Shown here: positions 61,838 to 64,000 of the stretch, one piece after another
Numbering within the stretch: position 1 is the first letter of the stretch
Layout of the letters: the number at the start of each line of letters is the position of its first letter
Origin: Kitasatospora mediocidica KCTC 9733
Lineage (GTDB): Bacteria > Actinomycetota > Actinomycetes > Streptomycetales > Streptomycetaceae
DNA: 64,000 nucleotides
Direction: 5' to 3'
Assembly: GCF_000744225.1 (NCBI RefSeq)
Contig: NZ_JQLN01000007.1
Location: 868,001-932,000 of the forward strand
Position numbers and translations under genes: made by a program
The notes under the pieces: generated by a model
What the model saw: the letters and a program-made list of their open reading frames with translations, nothing else
The model's database searches: none
Told to the model about the DNA's origin: nothing

Positions 61838-63337
61838 TCAGTTGCGTCCGACCAGCGCGTGGGCCGTCGCCTCGGTCAGCCACTGCGCGTACGCGGGGGT
61901 GCCGGGGCTGAGGTCGAGCGAGGGGTCGTGCCGGGCCTTGCGGGCCCGCCAGCGCTCCAGCGGGAGGTAGAGCAGGCAGGAGCCGACGACGATGATCAGG
62001 CAGTAGGTGACCGCCTGGGTCCCGTTCTGCGAGTACTGCTCCCAGGCCGCCCAGCCGCAGATGCTGCCCAGGCAGAGCACGATGCCACCGATGCTGAGCC
62101 AGCCGCCCGGGATCTTGTACGGGCGCTCCATGTCGGGCTCCTTGATCCGCAGCGCGATCAGCGCGGCGACCTCCAGCAGGATGCCGATGTTGGTCAGGAA
62201 GACGTCGAAGATGACCAGGTTGGTGAAGCTGCTGAGGCAGAACAGTGCGTAGATCGCCGAGGAGCCGATGATCGAGACGATCGGCATCCGGTAGCGGCGG
62301 GACTCCTTGGCCACCCAGCGCGGGAAGTAGCCGTCCTGGGCGAGGACCAGCGGGAGGCGGGAGTTGGAGGCGAGCAGCGCCGAGAACATGGCGACGGCCG
62401 CGAACATCCCGCCGACGGTGACGGTGACCTGGAGCCAGGGGCCGGCCAGCTGCTTGGCGACGTCGGAGAACGAGCCGGCCTGCCAGCTCTTCCAGCCGGC
62501 GTCACCGTCCGAGCCGGTGGCGAGGGAGGCGATCGAGGGCAGCAGGTAGCCGACCATGATCAGGACCATCGCGATGGAGAGCGCCCGGGGCAGGTGCTTG
62601 CGCGGGTTCTCCATCTCGCCGGCGACGTTCGAGACGCTGTCCCAGCCGGAGTAGTTCCACATCACGATGAACAGGCCGGAGCCGAAGGCGTTGAAGGTGG
62701 ACTGGTCGGACGAACTCGTCAGCGAGCTGACCGGGTTGATGCCGTGGCTGGCCAGGTGGGCGACGCCGACGACGGTGAGGATCAGCATCGGGGTCAGGCA
62801 GATCAGCGCGAAGACCACCGAGGACTCGCCGACCCAGCCGGCGCCGAGCAGGTTCACCCCGGTGAAGACGGCGATGACCGCGAGGCAGATGAACCAGTTC
62901 AGGTCGAACTGGAAGTGCCCGACGCTGAAGAGCACGTGCTTGCCGGGTGCGACGGCGGAGACCAGGCTCTGCAGGTAGCTGGTGAACAGGACGGGGTAGA
63001 GCGCCATGTCCACGAAGCTGCAGATCCACTGCAGGATGCCCTGCTGGAATCCCCAGAACTTGCCGAGGCCCTTCTTCACCCAGTGGTAGTAGCCGCCCTC
63101 GACGGGGATGGCGGTACCGAGCTCGGCGCAGATCAGCGCGTTGGGGACGCTGTACACGAGCGGGGTGACGACGATCAGCAGGATGGCCATTCCGGGCCCG
63201 GAGGTGGAGAAGAGCTGCTCGATACCGTAAGCGCCTCCGGAGACGCTGAAGAAGATCAGCGCGACCAGTGGCATGAGGCGTACCCGCCTGGGGGACGGCA
63301 GGCGCTTCACGGACTGATCCACGGATATGGCGGTCAA
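61838..63337 (-). CDS. APC superfamily amino acid/polyamine permease, 499 aa
   Basis: Twelve TMs, LeuT-like APC fold: TM1 PLVALIFFSVSGGAYGIEQL with the unwound GG site, TM3 VEGGYYHWVKKGLGKFWGFQ, and TM6 with NYSGWDSVSNVAGE, a pattern shared with polyamine and glutamate/putrescine carriers (PuuP, PotE-like). TTG at 63337 (MTAISVDQSVKR) has AGAGGTGA upstream. Same direction as cupin and oxidase, probably supplying their substrate. Confidence 0.9.
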   Translation of the reverse strand: MTAISVDQSVKRLPSPRRVRLMPLVALIFFSVSGGAYGIEQLFSTSGPGMAILLIVVTPLVYSVPNALICAELGTAIPVEGGYYHWVKKGLGKFWGFQQGILQWICSFVDMALYPVLFTSYLQSLVSAVAPGKHVLFSVGHFQFDLNWFICLAVIAVFTGVNLLGAGWVGESSVVFALICLTPMLILTVVGVAHLASHGINPVSSLTSSSDQSTFNAFGSGLFIVMWNYSGWDSVSNVAGEMENPRKHLPRALSIAMVLIMVGYLLPSIASLATGSDGDAGWKSWQAGSFSDVAKQLAGPWLQVTVTVGGMFAAVAMFSALLASNSRLPLVLAQDGYFPRWVAKESRRYRMPIVSIIGSSAIYALFCLSSFTNLVIFDVFLTNIGILLEVAALIALRIKEPDMERPYKIPGGWLSIGGIVLCLGSICGWAAWEQYSQNGTQAVTYCLIIVVGSCLLYLPLERWRARKARHDPSLDLSPGTPAYAQWLTEATAHALVGRN

Positions 63338-63487
63338 TGGTCACCTCTGGTAGATCGGCCGGCGGGTCCCTGGGTGGGGTCGCGGGCGGAGGCTGCGGCC
63401 CGTGGGGGCAGGCCGGCGTGGTGAGTGGTGGCAGCGGTGGAAGCCCGACCGGCGCTCGACCCGCCGGTGTCCCTAGAGTTTCGGCCC

Positions 63488-63544
63488 TGCCCCCAGTGGG
63501 GGCAATCAAGCAAAGTGTCAAGGGTCGTGTTGCGACTTTGACAC
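63488..63544. promoter_or_regulatory. Palindromes in the permease promoter region
   Basis: A perfect hairpin TGCCCCC-AGT-GGGGGCA (63488-63504) and an inverted repeat GTGTCAA (63515-63521) / TTGACAC (63538-63544). The first arm gives a minus-strand TTGACA suited as the permease -35, so the palindromes may be operators. Good -10 not seen. Confidence 0.4.
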
Positions 63545-63564
63545 GATGCCTACGCCGGGACGGA

Positions 63565-63648
63565 GATCGTCGCACAAACGGAAGCGGTCGTCGCGCAAAC
63601 GGATCCGGTCGTCGCGCAAACAGCAGCCGGCGGCGCGCAAACAGCAGC
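63565..63648. repeat. Four tandem 21-bp repeats between permease and pyruvate kinase genes
   Basis: Units at 63565-63585, 63586-63606, 63607-63627 and 63628-63648 share the core TCGTCGCGCAAAC with a few changes; a partial fifth begins at 63649 inside the kinase terminator. No spacer sequences, so not a CRISPR array. Nothing else is seen in 63338-63704. Confidence 0.85.
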
Positions 63649-63649
63649 C

Positions 63650-63682
63650 GGCGGCGTCCTCCCAGGTCGGGAGGGCGCCGCC
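63650..63682 (-). terminator. Terminator of the pyruvate kinase gene
   Basis: GGCGGCGTCCTCCC (63650-63663) pairs with 63669-63682 with one T-G pair around AGGTC, 23 bp past the stop codon. Confidence 0.8.
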
Positions 63683-63704
63683 GGCAGGGGCCGTGCGGGG
63701 TGGA

Positions 63705-64000
63705 TCAGTTGTCGAGCTCACCCACGTGGTGCACCCGCACCAGGTTGGTGGAGCCGGCCAGTCCGGGCGGGGAGCCGGCGGTGATGATGACGATGTCGCC
63801 ACGCTGGCAGCGGCCCAGGCTGAGCAGTTGGGCGTCCACCTGGGCGACCATCTCGTCGGTGGTCGGCACGAACGGGCCGAGGAACGTCTCGACACCCCAG
63901 GTGAGGGCCAACTGACTGCGCACCGACGGCTCGTAGGTGAAGGCGAGGACTGGGATCGGCGAGCGGTAGCGGGTCAGCCGGCGCGCGGTGTCGCCGCTCT
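63705..64000 (-). CDS. pyk: Pyruvate kinase, C-terminal part (cut by window edge)
   Basis: The last 98 residues of pyruvate kinase: SGDTARRLTRYRSPIPVLAF and GVETFLGPFVPTTDEMV belong to the C-terminal domain, and GDIVIITAGSPPGLAGSTNL then VRVHHVG is its conserved end. The enzyme makes pyruvate and ATP from phosphoenolpyruvate. Position beyond pdtaR matches Streptomyces gene order. Start and active site lie outside the window. Confidence 0.93.
   Translation of the reverse strand, partial: SGDTARRLTRYRSPIPVLAFTYEPSVRSQLALTWGVETFLGPFVPTTDEMVAQVDAQLLSLGRCQRGDIVIITAGSPPGLAGSTNLVRVHHVGELDN

Noticed and set aside
63565-63648. CRISPR array
   Set aside because: The 21-bp units are contiguous with no unique spacers, and no cas gene is in the window.

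Overview
The window is one contiguous piece of a very GC-rich actinomycete chromosome, almost certainly a member of the Streptomycetaceae (Streptomyces or Kitasatospora). Reasons: strong third-position GC bias; frequent GTG starts; Streptomyces-type families (ATP-binding protein / XRE-DUF5753 / DUF397 cluster, SAV2148-type HEPN protein, 2Fe-2S SoxR next to its target); and the order coaE - rpsA - methyltransferase - polA - thioesterase - liv operon - ANTAR regulator - pyruvate kinase, which from memory matches the core of Streptomyces chromosomes. No prophage, insertion sequence, CRISPR array or rRNA operon is visible.

Layout. 1-9.5 kb: accessory region with a 2694-residue secreted RHS/YD-repeat protein that ends in a Hint autoprotease and a small basic toxin tip, followed by a probable immunity gene and a 57-codon gene. 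9.5-17 kb: DEAD-box RNA helicase downstream of a cold-shock gene, then two divergent MMPL transporters sharing an intergenic region with paired TetR-type palindromes. 17-24.3 kb: APH-family kinase, polysaccharide deacetylase lipoprotein, the ATPase/XRE/DUF397 cluster, an Ala-rich secreted protein, an MFS pump, a DnaQ-like exonuclease and a lipoprotein. 24.3-29.1 kb: iron uptake (fused EfeU-EfeO plus EfeB) behind an iron box, and a HEPN protein. 29.5-35.6 kb: glycogen-to-trehalose genes glgX-treY-treZ. 35.6-37.7 kb: a split transketolase divergent from soxR with a SoxR-type promoter between them. 37.7-42.3 kb: VOC protein, coaE, metallo-hydrolase, MarR regulator, a 49-residue secreted peptide and a third MMPL transporter. 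42.5-58.7 kb: conserved core (rpsA, methyltransferase, hrpB, polA, thioesterase, livJ-H-M-G-F, pdtaR). 58.8-63.3 kb: a tRNA with a CAA anticodon but no long variable arm, flanked by short direct repeats and followed by a stand-alone LAGLIDADG-type protein, then a gene set of the amine-catabolism type (FAD oxidase, cupin, permease). The right edge cuts pyruvate kinase.

How the parts fit. EfeUOB forms one iron import system likely repressed by a DtxR-family regulator. GlgX, TreY and TreZ turn glycogen into trehalose. LivJHMGF is a complete branched-chain amino acid importer with an unusually long LivM and an acidic tail on LivG. SoxR probably activates the split transketolase through a 19-bp-spacer promoter with a leaderless start. 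The most interesting leads are the SoxR-transketolase unit, the tRNA/LAGLIDADG locus, the RHS toxin-immunity module and the secreted micro-peptide next to MarR. Protein boundaries rest on reading frames, start-site signals and motif recognition by eye; no database search was possible.
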